DNA from: an uncultured Clostridia bacterium
GTDB taxonomy: Bacteria; Bacillota; Clostridia; Christensenellales; Borkfalkiaceae
Direction: 5' to 3'
NCBI GenBank assembly: GCA_944354535.1
Contig: CALVPY010000018.1
Span: 1 to 47,303, forward strand
Length of the DNA stretch: 47,303 bases
The notes beneath the pieces were generated by a model. That model was not told where the DNA came from and searched no databases. It saw nothing but the letters and a program-made list of their open reading frames with translations. The position numbers and the translations under genes are program-made. This document shows positions 1 to 10,204 of the stretch, in pieces (the first letter of the stretch is position 1; the number at the start of each line of letters is the position of its first letter).

Positions 1-2252
<2,252 letters not shown>

Positions 2253-2370
2253 CCGTCAAAATACTCCTTCTTGTTTCGTTGTTTATCCACCCACGATCTA
2301 CCGAGTATATCTTTTCATCGATAAAAATCGAAATGTCTGAAATTGTGCCGCAAAAAGCTCCCCTTCCCCC

Positions 2371-2399
2371 TTTACAAGCGCCGCAAAATGCGGTATAAT
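2371..2399 (+). promoter_or_regulatory. sigma-A promoter of rqcP-ispDF
   Basis: On the plus strand TTTACA (2371-2376) and TATAAT (2394-2399) are 17 bases apart. The predicted start near 2406 leaves a leader of about 180 bases before rqcP. The promoter lies inside the rpoB leader, so the two transcripts should overlap in antisense over about 2406-2503. Confidence 0.75.
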
Positions 2400-2509
2400 A
2401 CTGGGAGCAGGCGGGAAAAAACTTCCCGCAAAGCCCATGCGATCGTGCCGTTTTTGCACCCTTTTCAAGGCGCAGCGCACAATCGCCGAGCATAATGATA
2501 CAGTATGTC

Positions 2510-2538
2510 ATTATAACCCGCCCGCAAAATTTTGTCAA
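2510..2538 (-). promoter_or_regulatory. sigma-A promoter of rpoB
   Basis: On the minus strand TTGACA (2538-2533) and TATAAT (2515-2510) are separated by exactly 17 bases, a perfect consensus. The predicted start near 2503 leaves a leader of about 250 bases before rpoB. That leader contains a short hairpin at about 2412-2429 (7-bp stem GCGGGAA/TTCCCGC). Confidence 0.85.
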
Positions 2539-2588
2539 CGGGTTTTGCAAGAGAAATCAGAAAAAATTTTCACATTCGGGAGAAATCT

Positions 2589-2831
2589 ATGCGCATCGAC
2601 AAATTCTTAAAGGTATCGCGCATCTTGAAGCGCCGCACCGTCGCGCAGGAGGCGGCGGACGCGGGGAAGATCAGCGTCAACGGCAAGCAGGTCAAGCCTT
2701 CCTACCGGCTGAAAGTAGGCGACGAGGTGGAACTTTCCTATGCGGCGGGGGCGATGCGCTTCCGCGTGCTCGAACTCAAAGAGACGGTGAAAAAGGACGA
2801 AGCGAGCTCTCTTTACGAGGTGCTGCCGTGA
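2589..2831 (+). CDS. rqcP: RqcP-type S4-domain RNA-binding protein
   Basis: This 80-residue protein is essentially one S4 RNA-binding domain. It begins MRIDKFLKVSRILKRRTVAQ and continues with GKISVNGKQVKPSY and a VGDEV turn, matching Bacillus YabO/RqcP along its whole length. In that family it binds the 50S subunit with RqcH and supports C-terminal alanine tailing of stalled nascent chains; that role is taken from the family. The start at 2589 is chosen because homologues begin MRLDKFL and GGGAGA lies just upstream. Its stop overlaps the GTG of ispDF (GTGA), so the two are translationally coupled. Confidence 0.88.
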   Translation: MRIDKFLKVSRILKRRTVAQEAADAGKISVNGKQVKPSYRLKVGDEVELSYAAGAMRFRVLELKETVKKDEASSLYEVLP

Positions 2832-3940
2832 TCTCCGTCATCCTCTGCGCGGCGGGGTCGGGCTCGCGCGCGGGCTTTCCCGAGAATAAAATATTGCGCG
2901 AGCTCAACGGGCTGCCCGTGCTTTCATACAGCCTTTCGGCGTTCGGGGAGGCGGACGAGATCCTCATCCCCTGCCGGGAGGAGGACGAAGCGCGCATCGG
3001 GGCGCTCCTCTCCCCCTTCCCTCAGGCCCGCACCGTGCGCGGCGGCAAGACGCGCGAGGAGAGCGTTTGGAATGCCCTCCAAGAAGTCAAGGGCGACATC
3101 GTGCTCATCCACGACGCCGCCCGCCCCTTTGTCACCGCGAAGATCGTAAACGACTGCATCGAAAGCGTACAAAAATACGGCAGCGGCGTCTGCTCCCTGC
3201 CCGCGACGGACACCACCGTGCTCGCCAAGGACGGCGCCGTTGCAGCCGTGCCGCCGCGCGAGATGGTGTTTACCGTGCAGACCCCGCAGGGCTTTTTCAG
3301 CGGCGAACTCAGGCACGCCTTTGCCTCGGCGGAGCGCGAAGGAAAGCTTTCTTCCTTCACGGACGAGAGCAGCCTCTATGCCGCCTACATCGCCCCGCCC
3401 CACCTCTTTGAGTGCGACCGCCGCAACAAAAAACTCACCTATCCCGAAGATTTTGCCCCCTGCGAGCGCGCGGGCTTCGGCATCGACACGCACGCCTTCG
3501 GAAAAGCGCAGGACTACATCACGCTGGCGGGCGTCAGGATCCCTTCGGAGAGCGGGCTTGTCGCGCACAGCGACGGCGACGTGCTCGTCCACGCCGTGAT
3601 GGACGCCCTGCTTTCGGCGGCGGGACTTTTTGACATCGGGCATTACTTTCCCGATACCGACGCACGCTTTGCGGGCGCGGACAGCATGAAACTGCTGGAA
3701 AGCGTCATGGAGCTCGTGAAGGCGGAAGGCCTTGCGCCCGCGAACGTGAGCGTTTCGGTGCTTGCAGAGCGCCCCCGCCTTGCGCCTTATATTGACGCGA
3801 TGAAGGAAGCATTGGCTATGGCGCTCGGCATCCCCCCTTCCGCCGTCGGCATCGCCGCCGGCACCAACGAAAAGTTAGGTTACGTCGGCGAAGGCAAGGG
3901 CATCACCGTCTATGCCATGGTTTTATTGAAAAAGATCTGA
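2828..3940 (+). CDS. ispDF: bifunctional IspD/IspF isoprenoid enzyme
   Basis: This 370-residue fusion carries two steps of the MEP isoprenoid pathway. Residues 1-215 are IspD (2-C-methyl-D-erythritol 4-phosphate cytidylyltransferase), with VILCAAGSGSRAG for nucleotide binding and VLIHDAARPF. Residues 216-370 are IspF (MEcDP synthase), with the metal ligands in GIDTHAFG, then HSDGDVLVHAVMDALL and FPDTD. The start is a GTG that overlaps the rqcP stop. An ispD/ispF neighbourhood with radA is typical of Firmicutes. The last 17 codons and 34 bases of flank are duplicated downstream (see 3887-4160). Confidence 0.95.
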   Translation: MISVILCAAGSGSRAGFPENKILRELNGLPVLSYSLSAFGEADEILIPCREEDEARIGALLSPFPQARTVRGGKTREESVWNALQEVKGDIVLIHDAARPFVTAKIVNDCIESVQKYGSGVCSLPATDTTVLAKDGAVAAVPPREMVFTVQTPQGFFSGELRHAFASAEREGKLSSFTDESSLYAAYIAPPHLFECDRRNKKLTYPEDFAPCERAGFGIDTHAFGKAQDYITLAGVRIPSESGLVAHSDGDVLVHAVMDALLSAAGLFDIGHYFPDTDARFAGADSMKLLESVMELVKAEGLAPANVSVSVLAERPRLAPYIDAMKEALAMALGIPPSAVGIAAGTNEKLGYVGEGKGITVYAMVLLKKI

Positions 3941-4160
3941 TGCCCTTCGCCGAGCCGACGTACAGGGCTCCCGCAAAAATCGCGCAGCGAGTTTTGTGGG
4001 AAAAGGAGCGGCGGGCATCAAAGCAAAGCCGCGAACGAAGTAAGCGGCTTGCAAAATTTGCCCCGCCGCGACAAGGCGAAGGCAAGGGCATCACCGTCTA
4101 TGCCATGGTTTTATTGAAAAAGATCTGATGCCCTTCGCCGAGCCGACGTACAGGGCTCCC
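3887..4160 (+). repeat. 86-bp direct duplication of the ispDF 3' end with a 102-bp insert
   Basis: Positions 3887-3972 and 4075-4160 are identical over 86 bases. Each copy carries the codons GEGKGITVYAMVLLKKI, the stop and the following 34 bases. Between them lie 102 bases (3973-4074) of unrecognised sequence. A small frame can be read from 3940 through the insert into the second copy (62 codons), but it has no clear ribosome site and is not called as a gene. The layout resembles what is left when an element inserts into a gene end and restores it. Confidence 0.85.
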
Positions 4161-4199
4161 CCATCCATCCAAAGATCACGCCATAAATAAGGAAACACT

Positions 4200-5558
4200 A
4201 TGCCGAAAACGACGACACAATTTGTATGCAGCGAGTGCGGGTACGCCTCGCCCAAGTGGCTGGGGCGCTGCCCCGAGTGCGGGAAGTTCAATACCCTCAT
4301 CGAAGAGGCCGTCTCCCCCGCGCCCGCAAAAAAAGCGCAGAGCGCCTTCCGCCTCAATTCCACCCGCCCCACCCCCCTTCGCGAGGTGCAGTACGAGCGG
4401 TATGAACGCATCTCTTCGGGCATCGGCGAGCTCGACATCGTCCTCGGCGGCGGCATCGTAAGGGGCTCTCTCGTGCTCGTCGGCGGCGATCCCGGCGTGG
4501 GCAAATCCACCCTCCTCACACAAGTCGCGGCGCATCTTGCAGAGGAGCACAAAGTCCTCTATCTTTCCGCCGAGGAGAGCTGTTCGCAGGTCAAGCTCCG
4601 CTGCGAGCGCCTCGGCGTGGGCGGCGGCGGGATGCTGCTTCTGAACGAGACCTGCCTCGACAACGCCGAGGAGGCGATCTGCGAAGCGGAATACGTCATC
4701 ATCGACTCCATCCAGGCGGTCTACACCGAAGCGCTGAGTTCGGCGGCGGGCAGCGTCGGGCAGGTGCGCGAATGCGCCGCAAAGCTCATGCGCATCGCAA
4801 AGTCGCGCGGGATCACCTTCTTCCTCGTCGGGCACGTCACCAAAGAAGGCACGCTCGCGGGGCCCAAAGTGCTCGAACACATCATGGATACCGTCCTCTA
4901 CTTCGAGGGCGAGCGCACCGAGAACTTCAAGATCCTCCGCGCCGTCAAAAACCGCTTCGGCTCCGTGCAGGAAGTGGGCGTCTTCGAGATGAGCGATCGC
5001 GGCGTGTTGGGCGTGAGCGACTATTCCTCCCTCTTCCTCTCCGAATCGCGCGGCGAGGCGGCGGGCGCCGCCGTCACCCCCAGCGAGACGGGCAACCGCT
5101 GCATGATGGTGGAGATCCAGACGCTGATGACCAAGACTTCCTACGGGCTGCCGAGGAGGATGTCGCTCGGCATCGATCTCAACCGCCTCATCGTGCTCAT
5201 CGCCGTGCTCGAAAAGCGGTGCGGCCTCCCCTTGGGCAGCCAGGATATCTACCTCAACGCAATGGGCGGCATCAAACTGAACGAGCCGAGCGCCGATCTT
5301 GCCGTGTGCGCCGCCCTTGCGAGCGCCGAACGCATGAAACCCGTCGACCGCTATACCGCCCTCTTCGGCGAAGTGGGGCTCACGGGCGAAGTGCGCAGCG
5401 TGAGCTTTGCGGAAAAGCGCGTCAACGAATGCGTGAAGATGGGCTTTAAGCGCGTCGTCCTCCCCGCGAAGAACGCCAAGGCGTGCGAAAAGTTCAAAGA
5501 TAAGATCGAGCTCGTGCCCGTTTCCTATGTTTCGCAGACGATCAAAGCGCTGTTCTGA
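4200..5558 (+). CDS. radA: DNA repair protein RadA
   Basis: RadA is a hexameric, RecA-like branch-migration ATPase acting in homologous recombination. The 452-residue product has the N-terminal zinc finger (CSECGYASPKWLGRCPECGK, residues 10-29), Walker A GGDPGVGKST (about 97-106), the RadA-specific KNRFGS motif (about 248-253) and a C-terminal Lon-protease-like domain. Length and order fit the family. AAGGAAA precedes the ATG at 4200. A strong terminator follows the stop. No separate promoter is obvious, so transcription may come from rqcP-ispDF. Confidence 0.97.
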   Translation: MPKTTTQFVCSECGYASPKWLGRCPECGKFNTLIEEAVSPAPAKKAQSAFRLNSTRPTPLREVQYERYERISSGIGELDIVLGGGIVRGSLVLVGGDPGVGKSTLLTQVAAHLAEEHKVLYLSAEESCSQVKLRCERLGVGGGGMLLLNETCLDNAEEAICEAEYVIIDSIQAVYTEALSSAAGSVGQVRECAAKLMRIAKSRGITFFLVGHVTKEGTLAGPKVLEHIMDTVLYFEGERTENFKILRAVKNRFGSVQEVGVFEMSDRGVLGVSDYSSLFLSESRGEAAGAAVTPSETGNRCMMVEIQTLMTKTSYGLPRRMSLGIDLNRLIVLIAVLEKRCGLPLGSQDIYLNAMGGIKLNEPSADLAVCAALASAERMKPVDRYTALFGEVGLTGEVRSVSFAEKRVNECVKMGFKRVVLPAKNAKACEKFKDKIELVPVSYVSQTIKALF

Positions 5559-5565
5559 ATGAGAA

Positions 5566-5608
5566 AGGCGGGCTTTCGCACGACGAAGCGAAAGCCCGCT
5601 TTATTTTA
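5566..5608 (+). terminator. terminator after radA
   Basis: A 12-bp perfect stem (GCGGGCTTTCGC at 5568-5579 with GCGAAAGCCCGC at 5588-5599) is followed by TTTATTTTAT. The T-rich tail is on the radA side, so it ends the plus-strand unit. Confidence 0.85.
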
Positions 5609-5609
5609 T

Positions 5610-5639
5610 GCGCGCCCTGCGGCATGCCGCAGGGCGCGC
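5610..5639. repeat. perfect 30-bp GC-rich palindrome
   Basis: The 30 bases from 5610 to 5639 are a perfect palindrome starting GCGCGCCCTGCGGCA. It lies between the convergent radA and ABC permease genes and lacks a T-run on either side. It resembles the GCGCGCC hairpins at 24656 and 29358. Confidence 0.8.
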
Positions 5640-5657
5640 GTATGCTTCGAAAAACGT

Positions 5658-6740
5658 CTATTCTTCCTTCTCTTCCGAAGGGCTCCCGTTCCGCTCTTCC
5701 GCACGGGGCTTTGCCGCGGCTTCCTCGCCGCCCGCAAACGTACCCGCCGCGATACTGTGCTGTTTGCGGCGTTTTTTGCCTACGCCGAGAACGGCGGCAA
5801 GGCGCTTCCCCGAGAAAATATTGAGGACAAGGAAGAAGAGGATGAACACGGCGAGCGCGACCGCCTGGAAGCCGACGTCCACCTGCACATGGAAGAATTC
5901 GAGCTGATAGCCGAACGTGCCCGTGAGCTCCGCGATGAGCGTTTCGCCGCCTTCGAGCTGCATGACGCCGACGACATAGTGCGTGAGCTCGGCAAGCGGC
6001 GTCGCCATGAAGGAATAGCGCAGCAACGAGCAGGCGTACGTCCCCGGGATGAAGGCGCATACCCACTGCACACCGCTCGGGAGCATGCCGAGCGGCATGT
6101 ACGCGCCGATGAGGAACCCGACCGCCGTCGAAAATACGGCGATGAGGCTCGCCATCGTGCCTTCCGTCTTGATGAAGGAGCAGATGAACACCGTCATCAA
6201 TGTGGAAGAGACCGTCGCATAGAGCAAAATGCCGAAGATCTGCAAAAAGTCGACAACGCCTAAGAAGAACTCGTTCATGCAGGCGAGGTAGACGAGGCAG
6301 ATGACGAGATAGACGAGGCAGATGAGCAGCGTCACCACGAAGTTGAACAAGATATAGCTGCCGATGAGAACGTTTTTATTGATGGGCGAGGAAACGAAGT
6401 CGCGGTTGACCCCGTTCTGCTTATCCTCGACAAACACCGTATTCGTTTGCAGGGAGACGGTGATGGTCGAAAGTGCCGCGATGCCCGAGAGCATCCACGA
6501 ATCGACGAGCGTCTGCAAATACTTCGTGAGCGACGCGTCGGCGGCGATGCCCAGATCGTGCAGCGTGTTTCGCACCGCCGAAAGTTCCAGCTCGCGCAAA
6601 AAGAAGATATACACCGCAAAGATGATGACGGGCACGAGCAGCGTATACATCACCCGCACTTTATTTTTGAAAAAGACGAGGAGATGACGGCGGGTCAGCT
6701 GAAAAAAGATCTCCGTTCCCCTATGCTTTGTTTTCTCCAT
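5658..6740 (-). CDS. ABC-2 type transporter permease
   Basis: This 360-residue integral membrane protein has about six predicted membrane helices, including one near residues 30-50 and several between 130 and 300. It has a large loop after the first helix, as in ABC-2 exporter permeases (DrrB/NodJ type). The tail after residue 305 is charged and low in complexity (KKRRKQ then an E/A-rich stretch) and is probably cytoplasmic. The start overlaps the 3' end of the ATPase gene by 20 bases. With that ATPase it should form an exporter; the substrate (drug, lipid or polysaccharide) cannot be told from sequence. Confidence 0.85.
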   Translation of the reverse strand: MEKTKHRGTEIFFQLTRRHLLVFFKNKVRVMYTLLVPVIIFAVYIFFLRELELSAVRNTLHDLGIAADASLTKYLQTLVDSWMLSGIAALSTITVSLQTNTVFVEDKQNGVNRDFVSSPINKNVLIGSYILFNFVVTLLICLVYLVICLVYLACMNEFFLGVVDFLQIFGILLYATVSSTLMTVFICSFIKTEGTMASLIAVFSTAVGFLIGAYMPLGMLPSGVQWVCAFIPGTYACSLLRYSFMATPLAELTHYVVGVMQLEGGETLIAELTGTFGYQLEFFHVQVDVGFQAVALAVFILFFLVLNIFSGKRLAAVLGVGKKRRKQHSIAAGTFAGGEEAAAKPRAEERNGSPSEEKEE

Positions 6741-7668
6741 GCTCCTCTCCCGTGACGATATCCCTGCCCGTGACGTTCAAAAACACGTCGTCCATCGTCC
6801 CTTTGATGATCTCGATATCCGTCGTATATCCGTCAAATCTCTGCATGAGGCGCTTGGCGGCCTCGCTGTTTTCAATGACGATGCGGTAAGCCCGTTTTTC
6901 GCCGTCATAGGAAAAACGGTATCCCTCCGCCAAGAGCCCTTTCTCGAACGTCTCATCCCGCTTGCAGTAGCTTAAAAGGCTGTCGTAGCTATAACGGTTT
7001 TTGAGCTCGTTGGGCGTCCCTTCGGCGATGATCTGCCCCTTGTCCATGATGACGACATACCCCGCCTTTTCCGCCTCTTCCAGATAATGGGTGGTGAGGA
7101 AGACGGTCATGCCCGTTTCGGCGCGGATGCCGTCGATGAGCGACCAGACCGCAAGGCGCGCCTTGGGATCGAGACCCGTCGAAGGCTCGTCGAGCATCAG
7201 AAGGCGCGGATCGTGCACCATGGCGCGCGCGATGTCGACGCGGCGCTGCTGCCCGCCCGAAAGATTGCCGACGGGGCGCTTCAGGATGGGCTGCAACGAC
7301 AAAAGTTCGACGATGCGCTCCACGTTTTTCTTCCGCGCCACCCTGGAAAGCCCGTAAAAGGAGGCGCGCAGATCGAGGTTTTCGGCAACGGTGAGCTGTT
7401 TGTCGAGCACGCTCGTCTGAAAGACGATGCCGATCTCTTCCTTGATGCGGTCGCTCTCGCGGTCGAGGTCGTGCCCGCACACAGTCACCCTGCCCGCATC
7501 CTTTTTCAGGATGGAACAGATGATGTTGATGGTCGTGCTCTTTCCCGCGCCGTTGACGCCGAGAAAGGCAAAGAGCGAGCCCTGCCTGACGCGGAAAGAA
7601 ATATCGTTGACCGCCTTCACTTCGCCGTAAGATTTAGAGAGATGTTCGACTTCTACCGAATGATCCAT
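6721..7668 (-). CDS. ABC transporter ATP-binding protein (DrrA/NodI type)
   Basis: This 315-residue ATPase has Walker A GVNGAGKST (about 37-45), the signature LSGGQQRR (about 135-142), Walker B LLMLDEPST (about 155-163) and the H-loop TTHYLEEAE. A C-terminal extension after residue 225, ending in the pattern TMDDVFLNVTG, is characteristic of the DrrA/NodI exporter subfamily. It pairs with the overlapping permease gene at 5658-6740. It starts 10 bases after the glycosyltransferase stop, so the exporter is probably cotranscribed with it. Confidence 0.93.
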   Translation of the reverse strand: MDHSVEVEHLSKSYGEVKAVNDISFRVRQGSLFAFLGVNGAGKSTTINIICSILKKDAGRVTVCGHDLDRESDRIKEEIGIVFQTSVLDKQLTVAENLDLRASFYGLSRVARKKNVERIVELLSLQPILKRPVGNLSGGQQRRVDIARAMVHDPRLLMLDEPSTGLDPKARLAVWSLIDGIRAETGMTVFLTTHYLEEAEKAGYVVIMDKGQIIAEGTPNELKNRYSYDSLLSYCKRDETFEKGLLAEGYRFSYDGEKRAYRIVIENSEAAKRLMQRFDGYTTDIEIIKGTMDDVFLNVTGRDIVTGEEHGENKA

Positions 7669-7678
7669 AGGCAGGCTC

Positions 7679-9007
7679 CTATTTTTGCAGCGTTTTGGGC
7701 GGGAGGTTGCGCGTCACCTTGCCCCAACTCGGTTTGGAACAGGCGCCGACGAGCAGTGTGACGCCGTACAACACCAAAAAAGCGGGGAAACCGAGCACCG
7801 TTCCCACAAGCTCGCGGCGGCGGGAGGCGCCCAGCTTTTTATAATCGGAAACGGCAAGGAAGATCCCCTGCACATAGCCGAAGAGGATAAACAGCCCCAC
7901 CGCAATGCCGAGCGCGGAAAAGAGCGTGTTCCACACCATCGACTGATAGTATGCCGCAGTTTGCAGCGAAAGCGCCATCCCGCCCCAGCCCGCAAACCCG
8001 CAGTAGAGGAAGTGATAGATATAATAAAGGGGCAGCCACACGCCGATGAGCACGTTGAGAAGGCTCAGCGAGAAGAGAAAGTACACTTCGAGGAAGGAAA
8101 AGTCTCCCGTGCGGAAGAAGTACTTCCAGAGCTTTCCCGCATTCTTTTTGAAGAGTCCCGAAGCCCCGCTGCCCATGCGCTTATTGCGGTTATATGTATC
8201 GCGGTAAGAAGACGGCATATCCTCGTAGACGACGGCGTCCTCGACAAAGTGCCCTTTATAGCCGTCGAACATGCGCTTCATGTTGAATTCGGCGTCGTCG
8301 CACACCAGCTCGCAGTCGTATCCGCCCGTCTTTTGCAGCATCCGCACGCTCATCATGGCGCCGGAGCCGTTGACGTGTGCCGAAAGGTGCAGGCGCTCTC
8401 TGACACGGCTGCCGTAACGAGAATCGAAAGCGTAGATCATGGCGCTCGCCTTGCTGTAAAAATTTTGCGTACCGTTGAGCGCTCCTTCATAAGGACGCGC
8501 GAAATCGACGCCCGTCTGATAGGCATCGTTCATCCGCGCGGAGAAGGCAGGGTCGATGCGGTTATCGGCGTCGAGATGCACCACAAAATCATACGCTCCT
8601 TCCCCCTCCTGCGCCAGGATGTGCGCGATGCCGTGCTTTAAGGGATAGAGCGCCATGCGGTGCGCGGGATCGGGATCGTTCAGAACGAGCACATTCGCGC
8701 CCGCCTTTTCGGCAAGCTCCGCCGTGTCGTCCGTGCAGTTGTGAGCAACGACAAAGACATCGAACTTTTCCCGAGGATAGTCCTGCCCTTCCAGCAGGTC
8801 TTTCACCGTTCCGTAGATGACGTCCGCCTCGTTGTGGGCGGGGATGAGATAGGCGATGCGCCCTTTCTTTTCGCTCTTGGGATAGGTCTTCTTGGGCAGG
8901 AACCCGAGCACGATATACAAGACCTGCAAAAGGACGGGGATCGCAACGATGATGAGCACGACATAGTTGACGATGCTTAGAACACGGAACAAAATTTCAT
9001 GCCACAT
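7679..9007 (-). CDS. membrane glycosyltransferase, family 2
   Basis: This 442-residue GT-A type transferase begins with one or two membrane helices (about residues 8-37). The catalytic domain has AYLIPAHNEADVI (52-64) and the metal-binding DAD within HLDADN (146-148). The C-terminal part (about 310-420) contains several further helices, as in processive or polyprenyl-sugar transferases. The acceptor is unknown. GGAG lies seven bases before the ATG. It sits directly before an ABC-2 exporter, which fits a role in making a glycan or glycolipid for export; this is inference from context. Confidence 0.88.
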   Translation of the reverse strand: MWHEILFRVLSIVNYVVLIIVAIPVLLQVLYIVLGFLPKKTYPKSEKKGRIAYLIPAHNEADVIYGTVKDLLEGQDYPREKFDVFVVAHNCTDDTAELAEKAGANVLVLNDPDPAHRMALYPLKHGIAHILAQEGEGAYDFVVHLDADNRIDPAFSARMNDAYQTGVDFARPYEGALNGTQNFYSKASAMIYAFDSRYGSRVRERLHLSAHVNGSGAMMSVRMLQKTGGYDCELVCDDAEFNMKRMFDGYKGHFVEDAVVYEDMPSSYRDTYNRNKRMGSGASGLFKKNAGKLWKYFFRTGDFSFLEVYFLFSLSLLNVLIGVWLPLYYIYHFLYCGFAGWGGMALSLQTAAYYQSMVWNTLFSALGIAVGLFILFGYVQGIFLAVSDYKKLGASRRRELVGTVLGFPAFLVLYGVTLLVGACSKPSWGKVTRNLPPKTLQK

Positions 9008-9020
9008 GGCTTTCTCCGGG

Positions 9021-9058
9021 AAAGGGCGCGGTCAAACCGCGCCCTTCGTTTTTTTTCA
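9021..9058. terminator. GC-rich hairpin with an eight-T tail on the plus strand
   Basis: The arms AAGGGCGCGGT and ACCGCGCCCTT form an 11-bp stem, followed on the plus strand by CG and eight T. Flanking genes are all on the minus strand, where it lies between the alcohol dehydrogenase stop and the glycosyltransferase ribosome site and is followed only by TTT. It may attenuate read-through on the minus strand or block antisense transcription. Confidence 0.6.
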
Positions 9059-9091
9059 TGATCGAACGGGCGGTTTCCGCGCCGCCGCTTC

Positions 9092-10204
9092 TTACGCTTC
9101 GTCGGCGTCGCGGCCGAAGGAGCGGAGATAGATACGGCGCACCTCGTCGGGGGTAGGCTCGTACACCGATTTTTGGATATTCTTATTCTGTGCGGCTTGA
9201 ACGGCAAAGGCTTCGAGTTCTTCCTTCCCGATCTCCTCGCGCTTGCCGACGAGCGAATCGAGCAGGAAAGTCACGCCGTCGAGCGTCATGCGGCAAGCTG
9301 CAAGGATGCGCGGCAGCGCGCGCACCTTCTTTTCTTCGCACAGCCGCAGCGTCTCGCCGAGCAGCAGCGCGTTCGCCCTGCCGTGCGGGATATTGTGGAA
9401 ATAGGTGAGCGCATAGCCCATGCCGTGAACGGCGGTCGTACCCGATTGGGCAATCGCCATGCCCGCAAGCGTGGAGGCATACAGCATCGTATCGCGCTCT
9501 TCGAGCGTCATGCTCCCGTTCTGCGCCTTGCAAAGAAGGGGCACGATGAGTTCGATCGCCTCCTCCGAGAGCGTATCGGAGAGCGGGATCGCGCTTCTGG
9601 AGAGCATACTTTCCATTGCGTGCGAGAGGGCGTCGAGCGCCGTATTCAGAGAGATCTCGGGCGAAAGCCGCGCCATGTATTTGCCGTCGAGGAAGGCGAC
9701 GCGCGGAAAGAGCGCGGGCGAAGAGAGGCTCGTCTTGGTCTGACGGACGTCGTTGGTGAGGACGGAGTAGGGCGTGACTTCGCTGCCCGTACCCGCCGTC
9801 GTGGGGATGTGCGCCATGGGGAGCGCTTCGGGCGCGTAGCCCCCGTCAAAGATGTGTTCGTCCGTCCGCTCCTGCACGGAAAGAAGAGCGATCGCCTTTG
9901 CGGCGTCCATCGGCGAGCCTCCGCCGATCGCCACGACAAAGTCCGCGCCCGCACTCTTCAGGAGCGCGATCCCCTCCCTGATGCACGGGATGCCGGGGTT
10001 GGGCGTGACGCGGCAAAACACCGTCGCCTGCTGCCCGTTCGCACCGAGCGCGGAGAGCACGTCGTCGAGCGCGCCGTTCTCTTCGGCGCTCCTGCCCGTG
10101 ACGATGAGCGCGTGCCTGCCGAGCGGGGCAAGGAGCCCTGCCTGCTTCTTTACGCAATCTCTGCCCATGACCACTTTGGTCGGCATATAGTATTCGAAAT
10201 TCAT
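9092..10204 (-). CDS. iron-containing alcohol dehydrogenase
   Basis: This 370-residue group III (iron-dependent) alcohol dehydrogenase has the NAD(P)-binding motif GGGSPMDAAKAIA (about 95-107). The metal-ligand motifs are ALDALSHAMESM and HGMGYALTYFHNIPHG, which together supply the usual Asp and three His. The substrate is unknown; relatives act on butanol, ethanol, 1,3-propanediol or sugar-derived aldehydes. Its ATG overlaps the trmB stop (ATGA), so it is coupled to dut-trmB although the functions are unrelated. A second member of the family is at 35736-36905. Confidence 0.93.
   Translation of the reverse strand: MNFEYYMPTKVVMGRDCVKKQAGLLAPLGRHALIVTGRSAEENGALDDVLSALGANGQQATVFCRVTPNPGIPCIREGIALLKSAGADFVVAIGGGSPMDAAKAIALLSVQERTDEHIFDGGYAPEALPMAHIPTTAGTGSEVTPYSVLTNDVRQTKTSLSSPALFPRVAFLDGKYMARLSPEISLNTALDALSHAMESMLSRSAIPLSDTLSEEAIELIVPLLCKAQNGSMTLEERDTMLYASTLAGMAIAQSGTTAVHGMGYALTYFHNIPHGRANALLLGETLRLCEEKKVRALPRILAACRMTLDGVTFLLDSLVGKREEIGKEELEAFAVQAAQNKNIQKSVYEPTPDEVRRIYLRSFGRDADEA

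Noticed and set aside
3940-4128. Small 62-codon frame after ispDF
   Set aside because: It arises from the duplicated ispDF tail, has no ribosome site and matches no family I know.
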